From Blastocatellia bacterium (GTDB lineage Bacteria; Acidobacteriota; Blastocatellia; HR10; J050), in assembly GCA_026985075.1 (NCBI GenBank), contig JALSQX010000073.1, positions 1 through 64,000 of the forward strand: a stretch of 64,000 bases of DNA, written 5' to 3'. The first letter of the stretch is position 1. Each line of letters opens with the position of its first letter. The notes beneath the pieces were generated by a model that did no database searches, was not told the origin of the DNA, and saw only the letters and a list, made by a program, of their open reading frames with translations. Position numbers and translations under genes: made by a program. Positions 48,729-56,720 of this stretch are shown piece after piece.

Positions 48729-49979
48729 TCATGGAAACAGTCCCCGGAGCCGCAAGGCCTCGGCCACGCGATCAACGGCGAGCACGTAGGCAGCGGTGCG
48801 CATATCGACCTCTCTCTCTCTATGCAGCGCATAGACGTTGTTGAATGCCCGCACCATGGTCTCTTCGAGCCGCTCATTGACGTCTTCCAGATCCCACCAC
48901 AACTCCTGAAGATTCTGAACCCACTCGAAGTAGGAGACGGTCACGCCCCCGGCATTGGCCAGGATATCCGGCAAGACGAAGATGCCTCTCTCACGAAGGA
49001 TCTCGTCAGCCTCGGGCGTCGTCGGGCCATTGGCCGCCTCGGCAATGAGCTTGGCTTTAATGTGAGGAGCGTTGGCCGCCGTGACCTGATTCTCCAGCGC
49101 GGCCAGCACGAGAATATCGCAGGGCAACTCCAGGAGTTCTTGATTGGACACAGCTTCGGTTCCCGGATATTCAACGACCGATCCGGTCTCCTGCTTATGA
49201 GCCAGGACCTTCATCGGATCGAGGCCCTTCGGGTTCAGGATGCCACCCCGGGAATCGCTCACCGCGATGATGGTCGCTCCCTGCTCATGCAGGAGCCGGG
49301 CGGCAATAGACCCAGCATTACCATAGCCCTGAACGACGACGCGAGCGCGATCCAACGGCAGGTTCAGCGCCCTGACCGCCTCGCGAATGACGAACACGCA
49401 CCCTTGTGCTGTGGCTTCATGACGGCCGAGCGAGCCGCCGATGGCCAGAGGCTTCCCGGTCACCACGCCGGGGACGGCATATCCCTTGTTCATGCTGTAC
49501 GTGTCCATAATCCAGGCCATGGTCTGGGCATCGGTATAGACGTCCGGAGCGGGGATATCCTTCTCCGGGCCGATGATGATGCTGATTTCCGTGGTATAGC
49601 GCCGGGTCAATCGCTCCAGCTCGCCCCGAGACATCCGCTTGGGGTCGCAGGCAATACCCCCCTTGGCGCCCCCGTAGGGAATGCCCACCACGGCGCATTT
49701 CCAGGTCATCCAAGAGGCCAGCGCCTTGACTTCATCCAGTGTAACGCTAGGATGGTAGCGAATGCCGCCTTTGGCCGGCCCGCGAGCCGTATTATGCTGC
49801 ACTCGATGACCGATGAACACTTCGATGCGCCCGTCATCCATCTTGACTGGCACGGCCACCGTCAAGCAGCGTTCTGGCGTGCTCAAGATCTTGCGCAAGC
49901 CATCACCGAGATTGAGAAGATCGGCGGCTCGATTGAACTGTGTCAGAGCCGCCTCGAAGGGATTCACACTCGCCTCCAT
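48729..49979 (-). CDS. gdhA: Glutamate dehydrogenase (Glu/Leu/Phe/Val family)
   Basis: 416 residues. Catalytic Lys in KGGIRYHPSVTLDEVKALAS and PYGGAKGGIACDPKRMS. The NAD(P) site is VVVQGYGNAGSIAARLLHEQ. IAEAANGPTTPEADEILRER and LPDILANAGGVTVSYFEWVQ are the usual C-terminal motifs. The length fits the hexameric ~420-residue class of Gram-positive and thermophile type. ATG 49979 is preferred over GTG 49988 because of AAGGAGGTGAACC spacing. It interconverts glutamate with 2-oxoglutarate and ammonia. A sigma-54-like element lies ~150 bases upstream, which would suit nitrogen control. Confidence 0.92.
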   Translation of the reverse strand: MEASVNPFEAALTQFNRAADLLNLGDGLRKILSTPERCLTVAVPVKMDDGRIEVFIGHRVQHNTARGPAKGGIRYHPSVTLDEVKALASWMTWKCAVVGIPYGGAKGGIACDPKRMSRGELERLTRRYTTEISIIIGPEKDIPAPDVYTDAQTMAWIMDTYSMNKGYAVPGVVTGKPLAIGGSLGRHEATAQGCVFVIREAVRALNLPLDRARVVVQGYGNAGSIAARLLHEQGATIIAVSDSRGGILNPKGLDPMKVLAHKQETGSVVEYPGTEAVSNQELLELPCDILVLAALENQVTAANAPHIKAKLIAEAANGPTTPEADEILRERGIFVLPDILANAGGVTVSYFEWVQNLQELWWDLEDVNERLEETMVRAFNNVYALHREREVDMRTAAYVLAVDRVAEALRLRGLFP

Positions 49980-50132
49980 ACGGTTCACCTCCTTCTGTGA
50001 AGTTTCCGCTCAACACGACCGGAGCAGCTCGTGGGAGTTCCCTCCCCTCGAAGGTCACCCCGACGCGCGGATCTCTACCGGTCGGATGGCCTCACCATCC
50101 CCCTCTGCCCATCTCGTCCCTCACACAGTTGG

Positions 50133-50149
50133 TAGCAAATCTCATACCA
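50133..50149 (-). promoter_or_regulatory. Possible sigma-54 promoter of gdhA, inside an inverted repeat
   Basis: On the minus strand TGGTAT-GAGAT-TTGCT keeps GG-N10-GC. The element lies within a perfect 7-base inverted repeat GTTGGTA...TACCAAC (50129-50151), which may be an operator. It is ~150 bases from the gdhA start, further than the other elements. Confidence 0.5.
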
Positions 50150-50236
50150 ACCTCGGATGACGTCGCTATCACTCAGGGTGATAAATAGTTGGAGCCGGTG
50201 GCTCACTCTCGCCTTGGGGTAGAACCGGTCGCTCTC

Positions 50237-50282
50237 CCCCCACAACTGGGGGAAATGACTCAACCCCACGCTCGATGTGGGG
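50237..50282 (-). terminator. Tandem hairpins downstream of ClpP-like gene
   Basis: CCCCCA-CAAC-TGGGGG (50237-50252) and ACCCCAC...GTGGGGT (about 50263-50283). They may end the leftward ClpP-like transcript. No strong T-run. Confidence 0.45.
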
Positions 50283-50420
50283 TGATTTCCAGCCATAGGG
50301 ATCGCTCGGAGGCGCGATCGGTTGCGCTCTCCATGGGCCAGAGCGATAGTCAGCGGCATGGCATCGAGCTGCATCGTGCCTGAGGGGAGGCCGACCGCTT
50401 TGTAGGAGTGTGGGTTTGGT

Positions 50421-50972
50421 CTACTGGATGGAGACTAACTCCGCCCCGGGCTCGAAAAGCGCCTCCTTGATCCCGTGGACGAGGCCATAGGCGACGGCTT
50501 GCTCCGGATTCAATACCGTCCGTTCCGCCATGGCTTTCATGATCTCTCCTTCGCTCTTCCCCGTGGTGGCCGCGATGATGCCGGCGATATTCTCCATATC
50601 CAGCCGCAGCCCCTTCAGGCGCTCTTCCAGTTGTTTCTCTTCCAGGGCCGCTCCCTGGGGAAAGTTGGCCCGCACGCCGTGGAGCAAAAATGTGGCATGA
50701 GGCACGCTCCACCGCTTCGTCCCGGCGCAGAATAAAACCAGGGCGATGGATTCCGTGCTACCGAAGTTGTGCGTCTCGACGACGGCAGGAATGCCGCGAA
50801 GAAAATTATACCCGGTGACTCCAGCCAGCACTCGCCCTCCACTGCTGGAGATCAACAGCACGAATTTCGTCGCGCCTCGGTTGAGCCCTTGCTCGACGGC
50901 ATCCATCAGCGCTTTGATAGAATCCTCGTTGACACTGGTGAAGAACTTGATGTAGACGGTCCTTTCCGCCAT
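50421..50972 (-). CDS. ClpP-like serine peptidase family protein
   Basis: 183 residues. Crotonase/ClpP fold: VYIKFFTSVNEDSIKALMDA, KFVLLISSSGGRVLAGVTGY, THNFGSTESIALVLFCAGTK (candidate nucleophile Ser), SVPHATFLLHGVRANFPQGA (candidate His), then a helical region and MAERTVLNPEQAVAYGLVHG. It differs from housekeeping ClpP (no AASMGA motif) and resembles solitary ClpP-related proteins. ATG 50972 is chosen because the longer frame adds no family sequence. Single gene, divergent from the sulfur operon. Catalytic activity not certain. Confidence 0.75.
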   Translation of the reverse strand: MAERTVYIKFFTSVNEDSIKALMDAVEQGLNRGATKFVLLISSSGGRVLAGVTGYNFLRGIPAVVETHNFGSTESIALVLFCAGTKRWSVPHATFLLHGVRANFPQGAALEEKQLEERLKGLRLDMENIAGIIAATTGKSEGEIMKAMAERTVLNPEQAVAYGLVHGIKEALFEPGAELVSIQ

Positions 50973-51273
50973 GTTGTCCTCCCGATAGGTTGGGCCTCGT
51001 TCAGTTGCCGTCCTTTCATGGCCCACAGCTTCACGCCCAGCATTGCTCGGCGGCTGATAAGTGTCGAGCATTGCCGAGTGCGCGGTCAAATGAAAAATTC
51101 GGTGGAGTCATCGAAAGCTGATCGTGCCCCCGGCTCTCAGGGATGAGATTATCCTTTCAGATCAGAGTTCGGCCATGGGGAGGTCGGATGTCCTGGCGCG
51201 CGGGCTCCAGGTCCCTTCATGGCACTCCTGAAGGCCCCCAACGTGCGGTTGGGGGTACGGAAAATTTTACCGC

Positions 51274-51302
51274 TTGACAGAGAGGGCTCTTTTCTCTATC
51301 TT
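51274..51302 (+). promoter_or_regulatory. Sigma-70 promoter of sulfur operon
   Basis: TTGACA, a 17-base spacer, then TATCTT. Transcription should start near 51309, only a few bases before the leader-peptide ATG. Confidence 0.8.
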
Positions 51303-51315
51303 AAATGCTTCACGT

Positions 51316-51450
51316 ATGAAGACCGGTGGATTTCAAACTCGCATCTCCTTCATCGCGAGCGCCGGGTGTATGTGTTGTTGTATGCCCGTCGGCGGCGCGA
51401 GGGAGGCTGCGGGTTTTGAAGCCACGTGTATGGAGCTGAACCCCATTTAG
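51316..51450 (+). CDS. Cysteine-rich leader peptide (attenuator sORF)
   Basis: 44 codons. The product starts MKTGGFQTRISFIASAG and then has Cys-Met-Cys-Cys-Cys-Met at residues 18-23, with another Cys-Met at 38-39, ending in TAG 51448-51450. Four Cys codons and two Met codons fall within six positions (51367-51384). The ATG lies about 7 bases after the predicted transcription start, so translation may be nearly leaderless; ATG 51370 is an internal alternative without a good ribosome site. A ribosome stalled at the Cys run would leave 51401-51415 free to pair with the terminator's left arm. Function: sensing Cys-tRNA supply for the sulfite/APS reductase operon. Inference from layout, but the elements are explicit. 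Confidence 0.75.
   Translation: MKTGGFQTRISFIASAGCMCCCMPVGGAREAAGFEATCMELNPI
51401..51415 (+). promoter_or_regulatory. Antiterminator segment
   Basis: GGGAGGCTGCGGGTT, inside the leader ORF 20-34 bases past the Cys codons, pairs with AACCCGCTGCCTTCC (51477-51491), the left arm of the terminator, with two non-Watson-Crick positions in 15. Confidence 0.7.
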
Positions 51451-51476
51451 AGAACGCACTCATTCATCGAGATGAC

Positions 51477-51516
51477 AACCCGCTGCCTTCCTCCAGGAGG
51501 GCGGCGGGTTTTTTAT
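51477..51516 (+). terminator. Intrinsic terminator of the leader
   Basis: AACCCGCTGCC (51477-51487) pairs with GGCGGCGGGTT (51500-51510) in an 11-base stem with one T-G wobble, and a T-run follows (51509-51514). It lies between the leader peptide stop and the sulfite reductase start, so it must be read through to express the operon. Confidence 0.85.
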
Positions 51517-51539
51517 TTTGGCCGAGAGGAGTCCTGACG

Positions 51540-53204
51540 GTGGGAGATCCAACCATTACGCTGGAACAAGTGCTCAAGCGCAATTCGCGCGAGCGGCTGA
51601 AAAAAGAGAAGATGCCGCTCGACATCATCCAGGAACTCCCCCGCCTCATCGAACGAGGCTATGAGGAGATTGCCGAGGACGATATCGTGCGCCTGCAGTG
51701 GTACGGCCTCTATCATGACAAACCGAAGCTCGGCCAGTTCATGATGCGCATCAAGATTCCCAACGGTATTCTCACTCCCCAAAAGCTTCGTCTCATTGGA
51801 GAGATCTCCGAGCGGTACGGGCAAGGGTACGGCGAGATCACCACCCGTCAGGATATTCAACTCCACTCCATTCGGCTCGAATCTCTGCCGGATATTTTCC
51901 AGATGCTGAAGCGAGCGGGGCTACATACCGTCGGCGCCTGTGGCGATGTCGTGCGGAACATCACCGGCTGCCCCATGGCCGGTCTGGATCGACGCGAACT
52001 GTTCGATGTGCGACCGGTGATCGCCGAGCTGGTGCACTTCCTGGATGGAAACCGTCAATACGCGGACTTGCCCAGAAAACATAAGATCACCGTCTCGGCC
52101 TGTCCGGCCCAATGCAATCTGCCGGAGATCCACTGCCAGAGTTATATCGCCGTGGAACAGAATCGCCGAGGCCGTACGCGTCGAGGGTTCACCGTGCGCG
52201 TGGGTGGTGGTCTCTCGACCGTCCCTCGCCTCTCTCAGCCGTTGGGCGTGTTCGTGGAGCCGGACGAGGTCCTCCCGCTCGTGCGCGCCATTCTGGACGT
52301 CTGGAAGGATGATCTGAAGTACCGTCGATCCTTCATCAAGGCGCGATTGAAATTCATGATCGACGATATCGGCGTGGACGAATTTCGCCGGCGCGTGGAA
52401 GAGCGATTGGGACGTCGATTGGAAGACTATCCTCACTGCCCGAGGCCCGTCGCCGAAGTAGCGCATCTCGGCGTGAACGAGCAAAAGCAACCGGGGCGAT
52501 ACGCCATCGGTTTCCCCGTCCTTTCCGGGCGCATCACCGGTCAGCAGATGCAACGGGTGGCCGATCTCTGCGCGCGCTGGGGCGACGATATTCGACTCAC
52601 GCGGCAGCAAAATCTCATCCTCACTGGAGTGACCCAAGATCGCCTCGACGAGGTCGTGAAACACATGGAGGCGATGGGATTCACTCTGGATGGTCCTCTC
52701 CGTGGCCATAGCATCGCCTGCACCGGCCAACCATTTTGCAATTTCGCCGTGACGGAGACCAAGAGGCGGTTGATCGACATCATCACGCACCTGGAGCGCG
52801 TTTTTGGTCAGACCGCAAGCGGTCTCCACATCTACCTGGACGGCTGCCCCCACGCCTGCGGTCAGCACTGGATTGGAGATATCGGGCTCATGGGCACGAC
52901 GGCCCGAACGGCCGACGGGGAGAGAGTCGAGGCGTACGATATCATTCTCCGCGGCGGGCGCGGCGAGCACGCGGCGATCGGCAAACCGATCGGACGGCGC
53001 ATCCCCGCCGGAGAGGTCAAATACGCCATTGAACGATTGATCGGCGCTTATCACGAGGCGCTGGCCCGAGGACGCTCGATGATGAGCTTTCAGGAGTTCT
53101 GTCTTCAGCGAACGGATGAGGAACTCAACGCCATCATCACCGGATCGCTGACGGGAGGGACGTACGAACATGACGGTGAACGTCGAAGCATTGGGATTCG
53201 ATGA
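51540..53204 (+). CDS. Ferredoxin-type sulfite (or nitrite) reductase
   Basis: 554 residues. Two ferrodoxin-like half-domains are present (NGILTPQKLRLIGEISERYG, TTRQDIQLHSIRLESLPDIF). The siroheme-[4Fe-4S] ligands are CTGQPFC and GCPHACGQHW (Cx5C...Cx3C). NITGCPMAGLDRRELFDVRP and RKHKITVSACPAQCNLPEI are further family marks. Sulfite is favoured over nitrite because APS reductase and siroheme genes follow. GTG 51540 is chosen with GAGGAG upstream; the frame extends left through the terminator, which cannot be coding. It overlaps cysH by 35 bases. Confidence 0.88.
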   Translation: MGDPTITLEQVLKRNSRERLKKEKMPLDIIQELPRLIERGYEEIAEDDIVRLQWYGLYHDKPKLGQFMMRIKIPNGILTPQKLRLIGEISERYGQGYGEITTRQDIQLHSIRLESLPDIFQMLKRAGLHTVGACGDVVRNITGCPMAGLDRRELFDVRPVIAELVHFLDGNRQYADLPRKHKITVSACPAQCNLPEIHCQSYIAVEQNRRGRTRRGFTVRVGGGLSTVPRLSQPLGVFVEPDEVLPLVRAILDVWKDDLKYRRSFIKARLKFMIDDIGVDEFRRRVEERLGRRLEDYPHCPRPVAEVAHLGVNEQKQPGRYAIGFPVLSGRITGQQMQRVADLCARWGDDIRLTRQQNLILTGVTQDRLDEVVKHMEAMGFTLDGPLRGHSIACTGQPFCNFAVTETKRRLIDIITHLERVFGQTASGLHIYLDGCPHACGQHWIGDIGLMGTTARTADGERVEAYDIILRGGRGEHAAIGKPIGRRIPAGEVKYAIERLIGAYHEALARGRSMMSFQEFCLQRTDEELNAIITGSLTGGTYEHDGERRSIGIR

Positions 53205-53958
53205 GTTGGAGATCGGCGAGCTTTCCGTCTTATTCGATGATCAGTCGCCAGAGGAGATCATTGGCTGGGCCATCGAGCGATTCGGCTCGCGATTGGCCAT
53301 CGTGACCAGCTTTCAGGCCGAAGGCATGGTCATTCTGGATATGGCCACGAAGATCGATCCCCACATTCGCGTGGTCACCATCGATACCGGTCGGTTGCCG
53401 GAAGAGACTTATGCGTTCATGGAACAGGTCCGCAACCGATATGGGATCAACATCGAGGTCTACGCTCCGGACGCCGAGGACGTCCGGCGCCTGGTCACCG
53501 CGCACGGACCGAATCTGTTCTACCGGGATGTGAGCTTACGGCTCCTCTGCTGCCAGATTCGCAAGGTGCGACCGCTGCTCAAAGCATTGCAGGGTCTGAA
53601 TGCCTGGATCACCGGACTCCGGCGCGAACAGTGGGCGTCGCGGATCAACATTCGAAAGATCGAACTCGACCACGATCATGGGGCTATCGTGAAGCTGAAT
53701 CCCCTGGCCGATTGGACGCACGATGAAGTATGGGGGTATCTGGACGCTCATGATGTTCCTCGACATCCCCTCTATGAGAAGGGCTACACCAGCCTCGGTT
53801 GCGCGCCCTGTACCCGACCCGTCGGACCGGATGAAGATCCGCGCGCCGGCCGATGGTGGTGGGAGAAAGACGCGCCGAAAGAATGCGGGATGCATTGCAG
53901 TATCGAGACGGGAGGATTGGAGCGCCAACTGGAAGCGTTGCTCAAAGAGAGAGCCTGA
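53170..53958 (+). CDS. cysH: APS reductase (assimilatory, [4Fe-4S])
   Basis: 262 residues. AIVTSFQAEGMVILDMATKI is the P-loop-like adenylyl site, VVTIDTGRLPEETYAFMEQV the following motif. CCQIRK and GCAPC supply the four Cys ligands of the [4Fe-4S] cluster that distinguishes APS from PAPS reductases. ECGMHC near the C-terminus holds the catalytic Cys. It reduces adenylyl sulfate to sulfite, the substrate of the preceding reductase. Start 53170 overlaps the reductase gene by 35 bases, so the two are translationally coupled. Confidence 0.93.
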   Translation: MTVNVEALGFDELEIGELSVLFDDQSPEEIIGWAIERFGSRLAIVTSFQAEGMVILDMATKIDPHIRVVTIDTGRLPEETYAFMEQVRNRYGINIEVYAPDAEDVRRLVTAHGPNLFYRDVSLRLLCCQIRKVRPLLKALQGLNAWITGLRREQWASRINIRKIELDHDHGAIVKLNPLADWTHDEVWGYLDAHDVPRHPLYEKGYTSLGCAPCTRPVGPDEDPRAGRWWWEKDAPKECGMHCSIETGGLERQLEALLKERA

Positions 53959-53968
53959 GGTGTGAGAT

Positions 53969-54427
53969 ATGATCGAAGTCGAGGCCGATCAACGAGAGAT
54001 TCTCCAGCGAGAGCTTCGACGGGTGATGCCCTCGCTGGCTCCCGCGACGACTCTTCGTCATCAATACGAGCGGCTCTCAGAGGCCCTTGGTGCCGGAGCC
54101 ATCCCTCAAGAGCTGATGGGCACGCTCGAACAAGTGCTGGAGATGATGCTCTCCACATCGCGCGCGCGGCGGGCTTACGGACCAACGGGGGAGCGGGCGC
54201 TCATCGCCCTCTATCACCAGACGCCTGCAGGCGTCCGCTTTCGCCAATTGGTGAACCAGGTGAACCGGTCATTGGACATGTTGAGAGGTCAGAGAATCGA
54301 ACGGCTCTCTTTCTCGTTGAAACGGCCCGGCACGTATCAGTTGACCATCGGGACCGACCACTGTCAACTCCTGGTGAGCATCGGTCGGGATGGCATCTCG
54401 GTGGATCAACTCTCCATAGGAGTTTAG
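53969..54427 (+). CDS. Unknown small protein in sulfur operon
   Basis: 152 residues; 10 bases after cysH, with ribosome-site-like AGGTG before ATG 53969. The N-terminal half is helical (DQREILQRELRRVMPSLAPA, MGTLEQVLEMMLSTSRARRA). The C-terminal half looks beta-rich (SFSLKRPGTYQLTIGTDHC, LLVSIGRDGISVDQLSIGV). No Cys pairs or metal motif; one Cys in TDHCQLL. I do not recognise the family. Tight coupling to cysH implies a role in sulfate or sulfite reduction or its control. Confidence 0.7.
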   Translation: MIEVEADQREILQRELRRVMPSLAPATTLRHQYERLSEALGAGAIPQELMGTLEQVLEMMLSTSRARRAYGPTGERALIALYHQTPAGVRFRQLVNQVNRSLDMLRGQRIERLSFSLKRPGTYQLTIGTDHCQLLVSIGRDGISVDQLSIGV

Positions 54428-54553
54428 TACGTATGGCCAATCTATTCGCCGGCAGGGAGAGCATTGGCTCTCGGATGATCCTTATTACCCATCTCCGCGT
54501 CGGACCAGCGAGCCGACGCGATGACGCGATAATGACGACATCAAGGAGGGAGG

Positions 54554-55060
54554 ATGATGCTGGCCGATCAATTCAGTCAAACATTCAGAAACGAACATCG
54601 TCAAATCCGAGACGCGCTCCTGGAACTCATCGAGGCTTTCCGGGAACGCGATAAGCCGCGAATTCAGTCTCTGCTCGACCGGATAGCGACGTATACCGGG
54701 CCTCACTTCCGTTATGAAGAAGAGGCGCTCTATCCGGCGCTGGTGGAGATCTTCGGACCAGAGTATATCGAAGAACTCCTCGGCGATCACGATCGCGCCA
54801 TCGGAACGGCCACGAGGCTCCTTCAGCTCGCCGGGAAGGAATCGCTCTCTGATGAAGACATTGCCGAGGCGACGAAGCTCATCCGGAGCATTCTTCCTCA
54901 CGTGAGCGATTGCGATGGCCTCTCCATCATGGTGGAGCGCTTGCCGGAAGAAAAAGTCGAGCAGATTTTGGAGAGGCGAGACCAGTCATTGCGCGCGGGG
55001 CTCAATCTGCTTCAGTGGGCGGAGCAGATCCGGAAGCGGCCGGCCATCGCACCCGCCTGA
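54554..55060 (+). CDS. Hemerythrin-like (HHE) di-iron protein
   Basis: 168 residues. Ligand pattern: RNEHRQIRDALLELIE, YTGPHFRYEEEALYPALVEI, LGDHDRAIGTATRLL, ILPHVSDCDGLSIMVE. These give the His and Glu of HHE cation-binding helices. AAGGAGGGAGG precedes ATG 54554; ATG 54557 is an in-frame alternative with better spacing. Likely oxygen, NO or iron binding in the cytoplasm. It sits between the reductase genes and siroheme genes and may protect the Fe-S/siroheme enzymes; that is inference. Confidence 0.85.
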   Translation: MMLADQFSQTFRNEHRQIRDALLELIEAFRERDKPRIQSLLDRIATYTGPHFRYEEEALYPALVEIFGPEYIEELLGDHDRAIGTATRLLQLAGKESLSDEDIAEATKLIRSILPHVSDCDGLSIMVERLPEEKVEQILERRDQSLRAGLNLLQWAEQIRKRPAIAPA

Positions 55061-55128
55061 TGGAGCGGCGGAGAGCGGCGAGGACATCCCGGCCACAGGC
55101 GCGCAGAGGCCCGAATGGAGACCACCCG

Positions 55129-56025
55129 ATGGTGAATGCTGAGCATCGATCTCGAGGAAAAGTCTATCTGGTCGGCGCCGGCCCGGGCGACCCGGAGTTG
55201 TTGACGGTGAAGGGTCGTCGGGCGCTGGAGCGTTGCCAGGTGGTCATCTATGATGCGCTCGTCAATCCGGCGCTACTCCAGTACGTTGCTCCGGAGGCGG
55301 AACGCATCTTCGTCGGTCGCCCGCACGATCGGGAACGCCTCTCCCAATCGGAGATCGAACGGGTGATGATCACACGTGCTCTGGACGGCAAGGTCGTCGT
55401 GCGCCTCAAAGGCGGTGATCCGTTCATCTTCGGGCGCGGCGGCGAAGAAGCGTGGGCGTTGGCCGAAGCGGGCATCGATTGGGAGATCATCCCCGGCGTT
55501 TCCTCCGGACATGCCGTGCCCGCTTACGCCGGCATCCCCCTCACCCATCGAGCCTACGCTTCAAGCGTGGCTTTCGTCACCGGCCATGAGTGTGCCGACA
55601 AGCGCTCGCCCGTCGACTGGCATCGGCTGGCTCGGGCCGTCGATACGATCGTGATCTTCATGGGAGCGAGGAATCTGAGCCGCATCGTGCGTGCCCTGCA
55701 AGAAGGAGGACGCTCGCCGGCGACGCCCATCGCCATCATCGAGTGGGGAACGTATGCCGAACAACGCGTGCACGTAGGGACGCTGGGGACCATTTTGACC
55801 GCACTCGGGGAGACGCCGATTCGCACGCCGGCTCTCATCGTCGTCGGCGATGTCGTCTCGCTCGAGCAGAAGCTCGCCTGGTTTCAGAGGAACGGCCGAG
55901 GCACCAGGAAAGCAGGGGAGGCGGACGAGAGCCCACCGCCTCATTCCATCCCGCCCCAACCTCCGGAGAGCGACGATCGCGACCCGAGAGAACGATCACC
56001 ACTTTCGCTCGAACATCAGCCATGA
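55129..56025 (+). CDS. cobA: Uroporphyrinogen-III C-methyltransferase
   Basis: 298 residues. VYLVGAGPGDPELLTVKGRR is the SAM/porphyrin signature. YDALVNPALLQYV, VVRLKGGDPFIFGRGGEEAW, IIPGVSSGHAVPAYAGIPLT and VIFMGARNLSRIV complete the SUMT fold. A Pro/Ser-rich tail (SPPPHSIPPQPPESDD) adds ~30 residues. ATG 55129 has GGAG upstream, and the longer frame is not family sequence. It makes precorrin-2, the siroheme precursor. Its stop overlaps the next start (ATGA). Confidence 0.92.
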   Translation: MVNAEHRSRGKVYLVGAGPGDPELLTVKGRRALERCQVVIYDALVNPALLQYVAPEAERIFVGRPHDRERLSQSEIERVMITRALDGKVVVRLKGGDPFIFGRGGEEAWALAEAGIDWEIIPGVSSGHAVPAYAGIPLTHRAYASSVAFVTGHECADKRSPVDWHRLARAVDTIVIFMGARNLSRIVRALQEGGRSPATPIAIIEWGTYAEQRVHVGTLGTILTALGETPIRTPALIVVGDVVSLEQKLAWFQRNGRGTRKAGEADESPPPHSIPPQPPESDDRDPRERSPLSLEHQP

Positions 56026-56681
56026 GGTACTACCCCGTTTTCCTCGATCTCCAGAACCGCTCCGTCCTCGTCGTCGGCGGTGGTCCGGTGGCCGAACGGA
56101 AAGTGATCCCCCTGCTGGAGGCGGGGGCGCGCGTGCGGGTGGTGAGCCCGAACCTCACCCCGCGACTTCGTCAAATGGTCGCTCATGGAGAGATCGCGCA
56201 TCGCCCGGGTCGATTCCATGAGACGGATCTCGATGGGGTGTGTCTGGTCATCGGCGCCACCGGCGATGTCGAGGTGAACGCACGCATCGCGCGCGCCGCC
56301 GAGCGCCGACGCCTTTTCTGTAACATCGTCGACGCTCCTTCCCTCTCCTCGTTCATAGCGCCCGCCGTCATCACTCGAGGCGATATTCTGATCGCCATCT
56401 CCACCAGCGGTCGAAGCCCGGCGCTGGCCGTCCGCCTCAAGCGCGAGATCGCCGCCCTCATCGGCCAAGAATATGCTCGCCTCGCCGAGCTGCTCGGACG
56501 ATGGCGAGCACAGATCACGCGATTGATTCCCCACCAACGCCGCCGCGCCCGGCTCTTTCACCAGTTAGTAGAATCCGATATCCTGGAACTGCTCCGCGCC
56601 GGATGTTCATCCGAAGCCGAGCAGCGCGTCAAAGAGCTCGTCGAGCGAGCAGCGAGGGAGAATGGGTCGTCGTCCCGCTGA
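56022..56681 (+). CDS. Precorrin-2 dehydrogenase / sirohydrochlorin ferrochelatase (Met8-like)
   Basis: 219 residues. YYPVFLDLQNRSVLVVGGGP begins the NAD-binding domain. VAERKVIPLLEAGARVRVVS, LVIGATGDVEVNARIARAAE and FCNIVDAPSLSSFIAPAVIT are CysG-N/Met8 motifs, followed by the helical dimer domain. It oxidises precorrin-2 and probably inserts iron, finishing siroheme for the operon's reductase. The start ATG 56022 overlaps the cobA stop by 4 bases. Confidence 0.9.
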   Translation: MRYYPVFLDLQNRSVLVVGGGPVAERKVIPLLEAGARVRVVSPNLTPRLRQMVAHGEIAHRPGRFHETDLDGVCLVIGATGDVEVNARIARAAERRRLFCNIVDAPSLSSFIAPAVITRGDILIAISTSGRSPALAVRLKREIAALIGQEYARLAELLGRWRAQITRLIPHQRRRARLFHQLVESDILELLRAGCSSEAEQRVKELVERAARENGSSSR

Positions 56682-56720
56682 TCGTCCGGCGCCCGAAGGC
56701 TCGGCCGAGTCCCCGGCTCT

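Larger units (their letters stand above)
49980..50420. other. Intergenic with sigma-54-like element and hairpins
   Basis: Holds a minus-strand sigma-54-like element inside an inverted repeat (50133-50149) and two strong hairpins (50237-50282) beyond the ClpP-like gene. No gene is supported. Confidence 0.55.
50973..51539. other. Divergent region with cysteine attenuator
   Basis: Between the ClpP-like gene and the sulfite reductase gene. The right half is a complete attenuation leader: promoter 51274-51302, leader peptide 51316-51450, antiterminator 51401-51415 and terminator 51477-51516. The left half holds nothing I recognise. Confidence 0.75.

Noticed and set aside
51219-51419. 66-codon frame covering the sulfur leader in another frame
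   Set aside because: It spans the promoter itself and lacks a ribosome site. The 51316 frame fits the promoter, terminator and antiterminator instead.
51303-51520. SAM or cobalamin riboswitch in the sulfur leader
   Set aside because: None of the conserved SAM-I core or B12-box sequences are present; the Cys-codon run explains the region better.
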